Source: Lysobacterales bacterium (GTDB taxonomy: Bacteria > Pseudomonadota > Gammaproteobacteria > Xanthomonadales > SZUA-38). From it: 64,000 nt of DNA. Both the position numbers and the translations under genes were made by a program. The first letter of the stretch is position 1. Every line of letters starts with the position of its first letter. This document shows positions 1 to 9,410 of the stretch, piece after piece. The notes under the pieces are model-generated. The model did no database searches and was not told where the DNA came from. It saw nothing but the letters and a program-made list of their open reading frames with translations. Location: positions 1-64,000 of the forward strand of contig JANQOZ010000027.1 in NCBI GenBank assembly GCA_028285525.1, read 5' to 3'.

Positions 1-1696
1 CGGACAGGCACCCGAAGTTGACGATATCCGCTTCGGTCACGGTTCGGCGATGGGTCGTCAGCGACTCGCCGATTTCGAGCTCGTCGAACATCTTGCGGAA
101 CGGATGCACCGGATCAGTTTTCACCTCAGCACCGGGGACGTACTCGTTGGTGATACGCATGAGGGTGGTCGGTGATCCCTGCAGCGCGGTGCGGCGCAGG
201 TAGTGCTTGACCGCCCGCGCGCCGCCGAGCTCTTCGCCGCCACCCGCGCGGCCCGGGCCGCCGTGGATCAGCGCCGGCATCGGCGATCCGTGGCCGGTGG
301 ACGCGGCAGCACAGTCGCGGTTGAGGATCAGGACGCGGCCATGATGTGCGGCGGTTCCGAGCACCAGGTCCCGGGCCTCCCTGTCGTCAAAGGTGAAGAC
401 CGAGCCCACCAAAGAGCCTCGACCGCGTCGCGCGATCTCGACGGCCTCAGCAACGTTACCGTAAGGCATCAGCGTACTGACCGGCCCGAACGGCTCCACC
501 GCATGAGGGCCCTCGTCGGTGTCGAGCGGCCTGGCGCAGGCCAGCAAAGTGGCCGGAAAAAAGGCGCCGGCCTCGGCGTCAGCATCCTTGACGGCAAACT
601 CCTGCTGACCGCCGTGCAGCACTTCGCACCCGGCGCCGGTCAGCGCATGCACGGCCTCCCACACGTCGTGACGCTGATCGGTTCCCACCAGCGGGCCCAT
701 GCGCACACCCTCAGCGGCGGGGTTACCGAGCACGGCCTTGTCCAGCCGCTTCGCCAGCGCCTGCTGGACCGCCTCGATCCGATTCGCCGGCACAATCGCC
801 CGCCGGATCGCCGTACATTTCTGGCCCGCCTTGACGGTCATCTCGCGGGCAACCTCTTTAACGAACAGGTCAAACTCCGGCGAGTCGGGCTGTACCGTTT
901 CGCCCAGAATGCAGCAGTTGAGCGAGTCAGCCTCCATGTTAAAGGGGATTGAGCGCGCAACGAGATTCGGATGAGTGCGCAGCTTGGCGCCGGTGCTGGC
1001 GGAGCCCGTGAAGGTGACCACGTCCTGCTCCTGCAGCTGATCCAGCAGGTCGCCGGTGCTGCCGCAGATGAGCTGAATCGCTCCCTCCGGGAGCAGGCCG
1101 GATGCCACAATTTCCTGAACCATCACCTCGGTGAGATAGGAGGTCACGGTGGCCGGCTTCACGATCACCGGCATGCCTGCGGCCAGCGAAGGCGCAATTT
1201 TTTCGAGCATGCCCCAGCACGGAAAGTTGAAGGCGTTGATATGGACCGCGACACCCTCGCGCGGGCTGAGCATGTGGCGTCCGACGAAGCTGCCATCCCG
1301 GGACAGCGGCTCGACGCCCCCCTCAACCATCACGGTATCGTTAGGAAACTCCCGTCGCACGATCGAGGAATACGCAAACAGCGTGCCGATACCGCCTTCG
1401 ATATCGATCCAGCCGTCAGCTCTCGTTGCGCCGGTCCACGCGGAGATCTCGTAGAACTTCTCTTTGCGCTCCATGAGGTATTTGGCCAGCGCTTTCAGGG
1501 CGAGGGCCCGGTCGTGGAACGTCATCGCACGCAGATTCGCGCCACCCACGTCACGCCCGAAGCGCGCAACCTCCGCGAAATCGATCCCGCCGGATGAAAC
1601 CTCGGCCACCGGATCTCCGGTCACCGCATTACGAACGGTGACGCCGTCGTCGTCGCTGCGGTGCCAACCGCCGGTTACATAACTAGCAAGCTTCAT
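1..1696 (-). CDS. paaZ: PaaZ bifunctional oxepin-CoA hydrolase / aldehyde dehydrogenase (3' end cut by window)
   Basis: About 565 residues can be read from the ATG at 1696 before the left edge cuts the gene; the family is about 680 residues. PaaZ opens the oxepin-CoA ring with its MaoC-type hydratase domain and oxidises the resulting aldehyde with its aldehyde dehydrogenase domain, in the cytoplasm. The dehydrogenase domain fills almost all of the visible part, with the catalytic cysteine at residue 294 in GQKCTAIRR and the FNMEADSLN segment before it. The last visible residues ([14 protein letters not shown]) match the beginning of the MaoC domain, so this is the fused PaaZ type and not a lone dehydrogenase. 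A GAGGAG ribosome site lies just before the ATG. paaY ends 13 bases upstream, so the two are probably cotranscribed. Confidence 0.95.
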   Translation of the reverse strand, partial: MKLASYVTGGWHRSDDDGVTVRNAVTGDPVAEVSSGGIDFAEVARFGRDVGGANLRAMTFHDRALALKALAKYLMERKEKFYEISAWTGATRADGWIDIEGGIGTLFAYSSIVRREFPNDTVMVEGGVEPLSRDGSFVGRHMLSPREGVAVHINAFNFPCWGMLEKIAPSLAAGMPVIVKPATVTSYLTEVMVQEIVASGLLPEGAIQLICGSTGDLLDQLQEQDVVTFTGSASTGAKLRTHPNLVARSIPFNMEADSLNCCILGETVQPDSPEFDLFVKEVAREMTVKAGQKCTAIRRAIVPANRIEAVQQALAKRLDKAVLGNPAAEGVRMGPLVGTDQRHDVWEAVHALTGAGCEVLHGGQQEFAVKDADAEAGAFFPATLLACARPLDTDEGPHAVEPFGPVSTLMPYGNVAEAVEIARRGRGSLVGSVFTFDDREARDLVLGTAAHHGRVLILNRDCAAASTGHGSPMPALIHGGPGRAGGGEELGGARAVKHYLRRTALQGSPTTLMRITNEYVPGAEVKTDPVHPFRKMFDELEIGESLTTHRRTVTEADIVNFGCLS

Positions 1697-1708
1697 AGGT
1701 CGCTCTCC

Positions 1709-2299
1709 TCAAGAGGGTTTGAACTGGTAGCGGGAAACATCCATCCGGGGCCGATCCGATTCTGCCTCCGTCAGCGGCTCTACTTCATGCAGGTCGGTCA
1801 GGGATAGTTTGGCCAGCCCCTGGTATTCAACCGTGCCGGCCGTTTTCCAGGCGCGCTCTTCCGAGCTGAGTTCGCGGACGATGCGGGCCGGAGTGCCGAC
1901 CGCCAGGTGGCCGTCCGGGACGTTGAATTTGGCGGGGACAAATGCGCAGGCAGCGACAAACGCACCGGCGCCGACCACCGCTTCGTCCATCACAACGGCG
2001 TTCATGCCCACCAACGCGTCCTCACCGACGGTGCAGCCGTGCAAGACGGCGCCGTGGCCGATGTGACCGTTTCGGTGGATTGCCACATCGTGCTCCGGGA
2101 ACGCGTGCATGACGCAGGTATCCTGGACGTTGCAGCCCGGCCCGAGAATCACGCGACCAAAGTCGCCGCGAAGGCTGGCGCAGGGCCCAACGTAAACGTC
2201 TTCGTCCACCAGCACGTCGCCGATCAGCACCGCGGTTGGATGAACAAAGGCCTTCGGATGAACCACCGGCGTCAGGCCGTTGAATCGATAAACGGGCAT
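1709..2299 (-). CDS. paaY: PaaY hexapeptide-repeat thioesterase
   Basis: This 196-residue protein has the same length as E. coli PaaY. It shows the left-handed beta-helix hexapeptide pattern of the gamma-carbonic-anhydrase family (for example [12 protein letters not shown] and [20 protein letters not shown]), including histidines at metal-binding positions, and the PaaY-like C-terminal tail. PaaY is known to hydrolyse dead-end CoA thioesters that form when the PaaZ aldehyde intermediate cyclises spontaneously. Lying directly in front of paaZ, on the same strand, fits that repair role. It is the first gene of the leftward paaY-paaZ unit and reads out of the shared divergent promoter region. 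Confidence 0.93.
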   Translation of the reverse strand: MPVYRFNGLTPVVHPKAFVHPTAVLIGDVLVDEDVYVGPCASLRGDFGRVILGPGCNVQDTCVMHAFPEHDVAIHRNGHIGHGAVLHGCTVGEDALVGMNAVVMDEAVVGAGAFVAACAFVPAKFNVPDGHLAVGTPARIVRELSSEERAWKTAGTVEYQGLAKLSLTDLHEVEPLTEAESDRPRMDVSRYQFKPS

Positions 2300-2340
2300 C
2301 GTTTTTTCCTGTAAATCGGGCGTTTTACCGCGCGAAATCC

Positions 2341-2387
2341 AATATGATACAGAAAGTTTTGATTTTTGGAATTTTTTGTATCATATT
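2341..2387. promoter_or_regulatory. Divergent paa promoter region with perfect 11-bp inverted repeat
   Basis: The arms AATATGATACA (2341-2351) and TGTATCATATT (2377-2387) are exact reverse complements, separated by a 25-base AT-rich spacer. They lie in the 114-base gap between the paaY start (2299) and the paaA start (2414), where promoters for both directions must sit. Control of paa genes by a phenylacetyl-CoA-responsive repressor (PaaX or a TetR-type PaaR) is well known. No such regulator gene is in this window, so which one binds here is undecided. Confidence 0.6.
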
Positions 2388-2413
2388 AGGCGCTCGTTGA
2401 ACGTGTGATTGCT

Positions 2414-3370
2414 ATGAAGACCCACAACTCCTCGATTGAACACCTCCAGGCGGAATTTGACGCGCGAATCGCCGAAGACGCCAAGATTGAACCCAAAGAC
2501 TGGATGCCCGCTGCCTACCGGAAGACGTTGATCCGGCAGATCAGCCAGCACGCTCACTCGGAAGTGATCGGCATGCAGCCCGAGGGCAACTGGATCACCC
2601 GCGCACCGAGCCTTCGTCGCAAAGCGGTGCTGATGGCGAAGGTGCAGGATGAAGCGGGTCACGGTCTTTACCTCTACAGCGCCGCCGAAACCCTGGGCAT
2701 GAGTCGCGACCAGATGATCGCTGACCTGCAGAGCGGCAAGGCGAAATACTCCAGCATCTTCAATTACCCGACCCTGTCCTGGGCCGATATCGGCGCCATC
2801 GGCTGGCTGGTGGACGGCGCGGCGATCATGAATCAGGTAATGCTTTGCCGCTGCTCGTACGGCCCGTACTCCCGCGGCATGGTGCGCATCTGTAAAGAGG
2901 AAAGCTTTCACCAGCGCCAGGGCTTCGAAATCATGCTGACGCTCGCCCAGGGCAGCGAAGAGCAGAAAGCGATGGCGCAGGACGCGCTGAACCGCTGGTG
3001 GTGGCCGTCACTCATGATGTTTGGTCCGCCGGATTCCGAGTCGGCCAACACGGAGCAGTCCATGGCGTGGAGGATCAAGCGTCAGACGAACGATGAGCTG
3101 CGCCAGCGTTTTGTCGACCAGACCACGCCGCAGGCCGACTACCTGGGTCTCACAATTCCCGACCCGGACCTCAAGTGGGACGCGGAGGCGGGACACTATC
3201 AGTTCGGCGAGGTCGACTGGGACGAGTTCTGGCAGGTGGTGAAAGGCAACGGCATCTGCAACCGTGACCGGATCCGCCAGCACGTCAAAGCCCATGAAGA
3301 CGGCACCTGGGTGCGCGAAGCGGCTCAGGCCCACGCCGAGCGCAAAGCGGCCGCCGCGGAGGCAGCGTAA
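2414..3370 (+). CDS. paaA: 1,2-phenylacetyl-CoA epoxidase catalytic subunit PaaA
   Basis: PaaA is the di-iron oxygenase subunit that epoxidises the ring of phenylacetyl-CoA. The 318-residue product aligns along its length with E. coli PaaA (309 residues). It keeps the ferritin-like iron ligand motifs DEAGH and KEESFHQRQ and conserved stretches such as [30 protein letters not shown] and RFVDQTTPQ. An in-frame GTG at 2405 is an alternative start; I chose the ATG at 2414 because the extra residues have no counterpart in the family. Neither has a strong ribosome site. Its stop overlaps the paaB start by one base (TAATG). Confidence 0.95.
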   Translation: MKTHNSSIEHLQAEFDARIAEDAKIEPKDWMPAAYRKTLIRQISQHAHSEVIGMQPEGNWITRAPSLRRKAVLMAKVQDEAGHGLYLYSAAETLGMSRDQMIADLQSGKAKYSSIFNYPTLSWADIGAIGWLVDGAAIMNQVMLCRCSYGPYSRGMVRICKEESFHQRQGFEIMLTLAQGSEEQKAMAQDALNRWWWPSLMMFGPPDSESANTEQSMAWRIKRQTNDELRQRFVDQTTPQADYLGLTIPDPDLKWDAEAGHYQFGEVDWDEFWQVVKGNGICNRDRIRQHVKAHEDGTWVREAAQAHAERKAAAAEAA

Positions 3371-3657
3371 TGAGTGACCACAAACTCCCACTGTTTGAAG
3401 TATTCATTCGTTCGCGCCGCGGACTGGATCATAAACATGTCGGCAGCCTGCATGCGCAGGATCACGAGGCGGCGCTGGGCTACGCGCGCGACGTCTACAC
3501 GCGCCGCAATGAAGGCGTCAGCATCTGGGTGGTGAAGTCTGAGGACATCGTCGCCAGCCAGGAGCACGAAGCGGAATCCTTCTACGACCCGATGGACGAC
3601 AAGGTCTATCGCCACGCCTCGTTCTATGAGGTCCCGGATGAAGTGAAACACATGTAA
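3370..3657 (+). CDS. paaB: Phenylacetyl-CoA epoxidase subunit PaaB
   Basis: The 95-residue product has exactly the length of E. coli PaaB, with the characteristic LPLFEVFIRSRRGLDHKHVG opening and the acidic DPMDDKVYRHASFYEVP end. PaaB is a small subunit of the multicomponent epoxidase; it is not catalytic and is thought to bridge the oxygenase (PaaA-PaaC) and the reductase. The start codon shares a base with the paaA stop and the stop shares a base with the paaC start, so translational coupling is likely. Confidence 0.95.
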   Translation: MSDHKLPLFEVFIRSRRGLDHKHVGSLHAQDHEAALGYARDVYTRRNEGVSIWVVKSEDIVASQEHEAESFYDPMDDKVYRHASFYEVPDEVKHM

Positions 3658-4421
3658 TGGACGCTCAGACGCAGCAAGATCTTTTTGAATACACGCTCAG
3701 GCTCGGCGACGACGCCCTGACGCTCGGACACCGCATCTCGGAATGGACGTCAAAAGCGCCGTTTCTGGAAGAGGACATCGCGCTCGGCAACATCGGCCTG
3801 GACTTTGTCGGCCGCGCGCGTCTGCTCCTGACTTACGCCGGCGAGGTGGAGAACCTCGGGCGTGATGAAGACCAGCTCGCCTATCTTCGAGACATTCGTC
3901 AGTACCGAAACCTCCTGATCTGCGAGCTCCCGATCGGCAATTTCGCCGACACGATGGCGCGGCAGCTCCTGGTGGACGCGTTCGAACTGCCCTACTTCCA
4001 GGCGCTCAGTCAAAGCAGCGACAGGACGCTCGCCGGTATCGCCGGAAAGGCTGTCAAGGAAGCGCAGTATCACCTGCGACACTCCTCCGGCTGGGTTGTC
4101 CGGCTCGGCGACGGCACCGAGGAGTCGCACGGCAAGATGGCCGACGCTTTGAGCAAGGTCTGGGGCTACGGGCCGGAGATGTTCATCACCGACGAGGTGG
4201 AGCAGCGCTTGGTGGACGCCGGCATTGCCGTGCAGCGGGAAGAGCTGCGCGATGGCTGGCAGGCCCAGATCGAGCGTGTGCTCGAGGAGGCAACGCTGGC
4301 TGTTCCTGACGTCTCCTGGCAGGTCGATGGTGGCCGTCGCGGCGAACACACCGAGTACCTGGGGCATATGCTCGCCGAGATGCAGTTCATGCAGCGGGCC
4401 TACCCGGGGCTGCAGTGGTAG
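3657..4421 (+). CDS. paaC: Phenylacetyl-CoA epoxidase structural subunit PaaC
   Basis: PaaC pairs with PaaA; it has the same ferritin-like helical fold but is structural. This product has 254 residues against 248 in E. coli, with family segments such as DDALTLGHRISEWTSKAP, EEDIALGNIGLDFVGRA and KEAQYHLRHSSGWVVRLGDG. The start codon is fused to the paaB stop (TAATGG). The end is typical (EMQFMQRAYPGLQW). paaD follows 16 bases later. Confidence 0.95.
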   Translation: MDAQTQQDLFEYTLRLGDDALTLGHRISEWTSKAPFLEEDIALGNIGLDFVGRARLLLTYAGEVENLGRDEDQLAYLRDIRQYRNLLICELPIGNFADTMARQLLVDAFELPYFQALSQSSDRTLAGIAGKAVKEAQYHLRHSSGWVVRLGDGTEESHGKMADALSKVWGYGPEMFITDEVEQRLVDAGIAVQREELRDGWQAQIERVLEEATLAVPDVSWQVDGGRRGEHTEYLGHMLAEMQFMQRAYPGLQW

Positions 4422-4437
4422 CAGGGCTGGATCGCGC

Positions 4438-4950
4438 ATGATGAGTTCTCAGGCCGTGTGCCAGCCCGCTGATGAGTTCGACGCGCTCAAAGAGCGCCTG
4501 AGCGCGCTTTGCGATCCGGAAATTCCCGTTCTTACGCTCGAGGACCTGGGGATCATTCGGGACGTTTCCCGCGAAGGTGACGCGGTTATCGTCACCATCA
4601 CCCCGACCTACAGCGGCTGCCCGGCCATGGACGCGATCGCCAGCGCGGTTCAGCAGGTGCTGGACGCCAGCCCGCTCAACGGGAAAGTCGAGACCGTCTT
4701 CGATCCTCCGTGGACCACCGACTGGCTGTCGGAGGACGGGCGTCGGAAACTCAAGGAATACGGGATCGCGCCGCCGGCCGGATCGACGAGCAAGCGCGCG
4801 CTAATGGGCGACTACAGCGAGACGGTCAGCTGTCCGCGCTGCGACAGTACCAACACCAAAGTCATCAGCCAGTTTGGCTCAACCGCCTGCAAGGCGCTCT
4901 ACCAGTGTCAGAGCTGCCTTGAGCCTTTCGATTACTTCAAATGTCACTGA
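4438..4950 (+). CDS. paaD: PaaD, Fe-S maturation-type protein of the epoxidase cluster
   Basis: This 170-residue protein has the two parts of PaaD: an N-terminal MIP18/SufT-like domain (DPEIPVLTLEDLGIIRDV, TPTYSGCPAMD, then the DPPWTTDWLSEDGRRKLKEYGI region) and a C-terminal cysteine-rich zinc-ribbon part (CPRCDS, then FGSTACKALYQCQSC). PaaD is needed for epoxidase activity, probably in iron or cluster assembly. Two adjacent ATG codons (4438 and 4441) can serve as start. The reading frame stays open upstream into paaC, but that extension is not homologous. The end overlaps paaE by ten bases. Confidence 0.92.
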   Translation: MMSSQAVCQPADEFDALKERLSALCDPEIPVLTLEDLGIIRDVSREGDAVIVTITPTYSGCPAMDAIASAVQQVLDASPLNGKVETVFDPPWTTDWLSEDGRRKLKEYGIAPPAGSTSKRALMGDYSETVSCPRCDSTNTKVISQFGSTACKALYQCQSCLEPFDYFKCH

Positions 4951-6014
4951 GCACCCAGTTTTATCCGCTTAACGTTGCCGCGGTCGACGCTGACACCGAC
5001 GACTCGGTGTGTGTGTCTTTCGACGTCCCGCCAGAGCTGGAAGACACCTTTCGGTTTACGCAGGGCCAGCACCTGACCATCCGCAAGGAGCTGAATGGCG
5101 AGGAGCTGCGACGCAACTACTCGCTGTGCACGCCGGTCGGCGACCGGCTGACGGTCGCCATCCGCAAGGTGAGCGACGGGCGGTTTTCCAGCTGGGCCAA
5201 CGACTCGCTAGAGGCGGGTGAAGTGCTCGACGTGATGCCGCCGCAGGGGCGGTTCTTTACCGAGCTGGATGAGACACAGGAGAAACACTATCTCGCCCTG
5301 GCGGCCGGCAGCGGCATCACGCCGATTGCGTCTCTCATCGCCACGACGCTGGCAACCGAACCTGGTAGCCGTTTCACCCTGGTCTACGGCAACCGGCGAA
5401 CGAGCTCCATCATGCTGCGCCAGCAGCTTGAACACCTGAAAAATCGCTATCCCGAACGCCTGCAGCTGCTCCACGTGCTGAGCCGCGAGTCACGGGATGC
5501 GGAGCTGTTCAACGGCCGCGTCGACCCCGACAAGCTGGCGCTGCTGTCTCAAAACCTGATCGATCTGGACCGCGTCGACGAAGTATTCCTGTGCGGCCCG
5601 GAAAGCATGATCCTCAGTTTAAAAACCTGGCTGGAAGCGAACTCATCGATTGGATCGGCTCATATCCATCTTGAGTTGTTTGGCACCGAATCCGGCCGCG
5701 CGGCCGCGGCCGGGCCGGTGGAGGCCGGCCCGAGCCGCAAAGTGAGCATCATCGCCGACCGGCGGCGCATGGAGCTCGACGTGCCCTCAGCCGGCGCGTC
5801 GATCCTGGACGCCGCCCTGGAAGCGGGGGCCGACCTGCCCTTCGCCTGCAAAGGTGGAGTCTGCTGCACCTGCCGTGCCAAGCTGGTCAAAGGAGAGGTC
5901 ACCATGGACGTCAACTACGCCCTGGAGCCCGCCGAGGTGGAAGCCGGTTTTATTTTGACCTGCCAGGCGCATCCGGTCACCGACGAGGTGGTCGTAGACT
6001 TCGACCAGGTCTGA
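4941..6014 (+). CDS. paaE: Phenylacetyl-CoA epoxidase reductase PaaE
   Basis: PaaE passes electrons from NADPH through FAD and a 2Fe-2S centre to the di-iron site of PaaA. The 357-residue product (356 in E. coli) has a flavin-binding domain with RRNYSLCTP, a nucleotide-binding domain with AAGSGITPIASL and a YGNR stretch, and a C-terminal plant-type ferredoxin domain with FACKGGVCCTCRAKL and a later LTCQAHP cysteine. It ends the epoxidase operon. No paaFGHIJK genes follow; the next gene is on the opposite strand, so other pathway enzymes must lie elsewhere. Confidence 0.95.
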   Translation: MSLSTQFYPLNVAAVDADTDDSVCVSFDVPPELEDTFRFTQGQHLTIRKELNGEELRRNYSLCTPVGDRLTVAIRKVSDGRFSSWANDSLEAGEVLDVMPPQGRFFTELDETQEKHYLALAAGSGITPIASLIATTLATEPGSRFTLVYGNRRTSSIMLRQQLEHLKNRYPERLQLLHVLSRESRDAELFNGRVDPDKLALLSQNLIDLDRVDEVFLCGPESMILSLKTWLEANSSIGSAHIHLELFGTESGRAAAAGPVEAGPSRKVSIIADRRRMELDVPSAGASILDAALEAGADLPFACKGGVCCTCRAKLVKGEVTMDVNYALEPAEVEAGFILTCQAHPVTDEVVVDFDQV

Positions 6015-6045
6015 CGCCAACCCAACCTTTCGTGAGTGCTGCCGC

Positions 6046-6522
6046 TTAGAACAGGCTGACCAGAAACCAAACCGGAAGCAGCAGCAGCCCTAGCGCCAGC
6101 ATCACCAGAGCCAGGGGAATCAACACACCCAGCACCCGCTGCCAAACCGTTGGCGGCAGTGGCTCTCGCTCCAGATGCTCCAGCAGCAGCGTCACGTTCC
6201 GGTGGTTAGCCTTGTACTGCAAGTCCAGCAGATCGCCGACGATCGGCACCAGCCCCAGCACGCCGTCGAGCAGCAGATGCCAAACCATGGTGAGTCGGGC
6301 GCGCAGCGGCAAATCGAAGCGGAAAGACCACCAGACAATCAGGCTGCCCAGCAGAAGACTGGCGGCGTCACCGACACCGGGAAGAAGGCCGATGATGCCG
6401 TCGAGGCCAAAGCGGATTCGGGTGCCGGGAATCGTGACTGCATGATCCAGCAGCCAGGCGAGACGCCGCAGACGCGTCAGCGTTTGCTCCTGGGTCGAGG
6501 TCAGCTTGGGCGAGTCGGACAT
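6046..6522 (-). CDS. DUF4112 family membrane protein
   Basis: The 158-residue protein has the DUF4112 pattern: a short soluble N-terminus (LRRLAWLLDHAVTIPGTRIR), the GLDGIIGLLPGVGDA loop, a hydrophobic segment, a second LVPIVGDLLDLQYKANHRN loop, and a long C-terminal membrane segment. Function of the family is unknown. It converges on paaE with a 31-base gap and is not obviously part of any operon here. Confidence 0.85.
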   Translation of the reverse strand: MSDSPKLTSTQEQTLTRLRRLAWLLDHAVTIPGTRIRFGLDGIIGLLPGVGDAASLLLGSLIVWWSFRFDLPLRARLTMVWHLLLDGVLGLVPIVGDLLDLQYKANHRNVTLLLEHLEREPLPPTVWQRVLGVLIPLALVMLALGLLLLPVWFLVSLF

Positions 6523-6631
6523 TGGCTAAGGCTAGCCAGTCAGCGCTCCACGGACAACGCTACTCGAATCCGGAGAAAAAATCAGACCTGCTGGCTGCCC
6601 CGGCAACAATACAATTCGCAAGCAAGGCCGC

Positions 6632-6952
6632 TTAGCGCTGAGCGGGTTCACCGGTCTGCACCGGCCCGGTCGAAGGCGCCAGCAGCAGGTAGAGCAGCGG
6701 CCCGAAAGAGCCCAGGCAGAGCGTTGCCACGACAAACGGCCAGACGTTGCGACCGTTTCGGCGCGCGTCGACAAACATCCAGACCAACACCAGCAGGAGC
6801 GCGATTACCAGGTCGGTAAAGACCTGCCAGCCCGCCGGGCTGCCGCCCTGGTAAGCCACGACGCCCACATAACCCACCTGCTGCACCGCATAGACCGTCA
6901 GCGCGGTAAACGGCACCAGGATAATGAGGCAAAACCATTTCATCGGTGTCAT
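6632..6952 (-). CDS. Small membrane protein, DUF2834-like
   Basis: The 106-residue protein has three predicted membrane segments, the middle one followed by MFVDARRNGRNVWPF, a layout resembling the DUF2834 family (unknown function). An ATG at 6952 preceded by GAGAGGA is the best start; the frame is open further upstream but without a ribosome site. It is divergent from the regulator gene at 7123, with a 170-base promoter gap between them. The C-terminal tail is hydrophilic. Confidence 0.65.
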   Translation of the reverse strand: MTPMKWFCLIILVPFTALTVYAVQQVGYVGVVAYQGGSPAGWQVFTDLVIALLLVLVWMFVDARRNGRNVWPFVVATLCLGSFGPLLYLLLAPSTGPVQTGEPAQR

Positions 6953-7122
6953 TGTTAATCCTCTCGGTTGCGACGCCTCATGATTAGATTTCCCTGGCAC
7001 CCCCGCAATGACCTCACAGGTCATTGCCGTCCCAACGTCCGGGTCGCTAAGCTGGCCCGTATTCAAAGGTGACTCAGGGCGAGTAGCTGTCGACTCACCA
7101 GCCGATGAGCCCGGGAGTGTCT

Positions 7123-7950
7123 ATGTCGGTACCACAACCAGATCTTCAATCCGGATCGTTCGGCGCCAGGCTCCGCGGTTGGCGCAACCTGCGACGGCTA
7201 TCGCAGCTCGACCTGAGCCTGAGCGCCAACGTGTCGCAGAGGCATTTGAGCTGGCTGGAAACCGGCCGCAGCCAGCCCAGCCGGTCGATGGTGATTCAGC
7301 TGGCCGAGGCGCTGGAGGTACCGCTGCGCGAGCGCAACCAGCTTCTGGGAGCCGCCGGTTTTGCCGAGATCTATCAGCAGCGCGGGCTCGATGAGACGCA
7401 CATGCGCGCAGTCAACGATGCGCTTAGGCGGATCCTCGATCAGCAGATGCCCTACCCCGGGCTGGTAGTCGACCGTGCGTGGAACCTGGTGATGACCAAC
7501 CCCTCAACCGACGCGCTCCTGCGAGCTGCCGGCGGTGACAGACTTACGAGCAAAGCCTTGGCACCAGACGGCAAGATCAATCTGGCGCTGATGACGCTGC
7601 ACCCGGAGGGCCTCAGGCCTCTGATCGAGAATTGGGAAGGCGCGGCGCGCGTATTCGTACAGCGGCTTCGCCAGGATCTCAGGCAAACCGGTGACGCTCA
7701 GCTGCGGCAGCGGCTCGAGGACCTGATCTCGATGGCCGGCGAGCTGCCGGAGCTGGAGCTGGAACAGGCGCCGCTGCTGCCGATGCTGACGCTGGATCTG
7801 AAGCTGGGGCCAGAGGCATTGAAGCTGTTCAGCGTGATCTCCACCTTTGGGACTCCGCAGGATGTCACCATGGACGAGCTCAGAATCGAGTCCTTTTTTC
7901 CCGCAGACGACAGCAGTGATCGCCTGCTGCGGGATCTGTTTGCCGGCTGA
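7123..7950 (+). CDS. XRE-type helix-turn-helix regulator with MmyB-like ligand domain
   Basis: The N-terminus (residues about 10-70) is a helix-turn-helix: GARLRGWRNLRRLSQLDLSL, then VSQRHLSWLETGRSQPSR. The rest is the MmyB-type domain, recognisable by QQMPYPGLVVDRAWNLVMTN, LMTLHPEGLRP and the FSVISTFGTPQDVTMDELRIE segment near the end. Such proteins are cytoplasmic DNA-binding regulators that often control a neighbouring divergent gene, here perhaps the membrane protein at 6632. I chose the ATG at 7123 because GGGAG lies six bases before it; an ATG at 7105 is also possible. Confidence 0.88.
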   Translation: MSVPQPDLQSGSFGARLRGWRNLRRLSQLDLSLSANVSQRHLSWLETGRSQPSRSMVIQLAEALEVPLRERNQLLGAAGFAEIYQQRGLDETHMRAVNDALRRILDQQMPYPGLVVDRAWNLVMTNPSTDALLRAAGGDRLTSKALAPDGKINLALMTLHPEGLRPLIENWEGAARVFVQRLRQDLRQTGDAQLRQRLEDLISMAGELPELELEQAPLLPMLTLDLKLGPEALKLFSVISTFGTPQDVTMDELRIESFFPADDSSDRLLRDLFAG

Positions 7951-8034
7951 ATCTCCGGGGTACCGGGCAACCGGCAGTTGATTAGCAGGCCAAGGCGACT
8001 AAAGTGACCGCAGCTACCACGGCAAGGGTCGAGA

Positions 8035-8571
8035 TTGAACCAGCAGATCATGAGTCGCCTGATCATCATTTTTTGTGTCTGTGCGCTACGCGCTCAAGCC
8101 AGCGCTGTCGACACTGAAGTCGCCGCTTTCTGGGAGGAGTGCCTGCCATCGCTCCCGGAACCACCGGCAGACGACTTTTATCGCGTAAAGTCTATCGGCA
8201 GTTCGCCCAAGGCCAGAGATGCGATTACCGAACTGATTCTCCAGCAACGTAAGACCGGCACCTTTACCTCCCCCTGGATTTACCAGGACGATCCAAGCCT
8301 GACGCCCGTGGTGGGCGGATACTGGGTCTTGACCGATTCCACCCAGACGCCACGAGCGGTGATGAGAACCAGCGATCTCAAGACGCTGCCCTTTAACGAG
8401 ATCACGGAACAGGAAACCGCGGTCGACGGCCCAGCCCTGCGACGTCTCGAAGCCTGGCGCTCCGTCCACGTTGCCTACTTTTCCCGGGAGCTGAAACCCA
8501 GAGACAAAGCGTTCGAGGAAACGATGCCGATCACCATGGAAACGTTTGAGGTCGTATGCAGGGGCGGCTGA
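8035..8571 (+). CDS. Exported ASCH-domain protein
   Basis: The body (about residues 28-175) matches the ASCH superfamily of PUA-like folds: FWEECLPSLP, then SIGSSPKARDAITELILQQR, a GYWVLTDSTQTPRAVMRTSD strand pair, LPFNEI, and the WRSVHVAYFSREL end. ASCH proteins are normally cytoplasmic and thought to bind RNA or nucleotides. This one begins with a short hydrophobic leader ending in ASA, which looks like a signal peptide. The start is a TTG at 8035 after AAGGG, or the ATG at 8050. It overlaps the next gene by 16 bases. Confidence 0.75.
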   Translation: MNQQIMSRLIIIFCVCALRAQASAVDTEVAAFWEECLPSLPEPPADDFYRVKSIGSSPKARDAITELILQQRKTGTFTSPWIYQDDPSLTPVVGGYWVLTDSTQTPRAVMRTSDLKTLPFNEITEQETAVDGPALRRLEAWRSVHVAYFSRELKPRDKAFEETMPITMETFEVVCRGG

Positions 8572-9410
8572 CGGGGGTGGCCCTGATGATGGTCGCGCTG
8601 CTCGTGCAGGGCTGCGCCACGATCACGCCGCCGACATCGGAGATTCCGGTTCATACGCCGACGGCGCTCCTGACCGAGGTATCCGGAGCGTGCCGAACGG
8701 GCTGGGCGTCGTTGGCGAAAGAATCCGGCGATGAGCTGGATCCCAGCAAAATTGCACTGGTGAACTGGAATATCAGGAAAGGCAGCAGCTCGGAGTGGCG
8801 AGACCAGCTCGAGCTTCTGGCGAAAGATGCCGACCTGATCACGCTGCAGGAGGCGCCACTCATCAACGCGGGGTGGCAGGGACTAGATTCGGATCAGTTC
8901 CACGCGTTTGCGCCAGGTTGGCGATCACGAAACAGCCCGACCGGCGTGATGACGCTCAGCGCTGCAACACATCTCGTCCAGTGCAACCTGCAGGCTCGGG
9001 AGCCGTGGCTGCGCTCTCCCAAAGCCACCCTCGCAACCGAGTACGCCCTTGCCGGCAGGGACAAATCGTTGCTGGTTATCAATGCCCATGTCGTCAATTT
9101 TTCGCTGGGACTGGCAGCGTTCAACCGGCAGCTCCGGCAGATTTCTACCGTTGCCTCACAACATGTCGGCCCCATCATTCTCACCGGCGATTTCAACACC
9201 TGGCGCCGCGGGCGGATGAAGCGCCTGCTATCACTCGTCGGTGACAACAAGCTACAGCCGGTGGCCTTCCGTCACGACGTGCGGAAACGATTTCTGGGCA
9301 GGCCGCTGGACCACGTTTACGTGCGTGGCCTCAAGGTCATCGACGCAACAACCGTTCAGACGAAAGCATCTGACCACAACCCTATGCAGGTATGGCTATC
9401 CGCAATCTGA
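8556..9410 (+). CDS. Lipoprotein of the endonuclease/exonuclease/phosphatase family
   Basis: A lipobox (LLVQGC, cysteine about residue 19) marks it as a lipoprotein. The rest has the full EEP signature: NWNIRKG, LITLQEAP, a central INAHVVNF, the metal and catalytic motif LTGDFNTW, LDHVYVRGL, and SDHNPMQVWLS. The family hydrolyses phosphodiesters in nucleic acids, phosphoinositides or sphingolipids; the substrate here cannot be read from sequence. GAGG lies before the ATG. It overlaps the ASCH gene before and the DUF5329 gene after, so the three form a tight exported-protein operon. Confidence 0.85.
   Translation: MQGRLTGVALMMVALLVQGCATITPPTSEIPVHTPTALLTEVSGACRTGWASLAKESGDELDPSKIALVNWNIRKGSSSEWRDQLELLAKDADLITLQEAPLINAGWQGLDSDQFHAFAPGWRSRNSPTGVMTLSAATHLVQCNLQAREPWLRSPKATLATEYALAGRDKSLLVINAHVVNFSLGLAAFNRQLRQISTVASQHVGPIILTGDFNTWRRGRMKRLLSLVGDNKLQPVAFRHDVRKRFLGRPLDHVYVRGLKVIDATTVQTKASDHNPMQVWLSAI

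Noticed and set aside
203..952. Long plus-strand reading frame (249 codons) at the left edge
   Set aside because: It is antisense to paaZ, whose minus-strand frame encodes clear aldehyde dehydrogenase motifs; the plus-strand product is arginine-rich with no family signs.
4225..4437. Upstream extension of paaD in its own frame
   Set aside because: The extra residues overlap paaC and have no homology to PaaD, whose similarity starts after the ATG at 4438.
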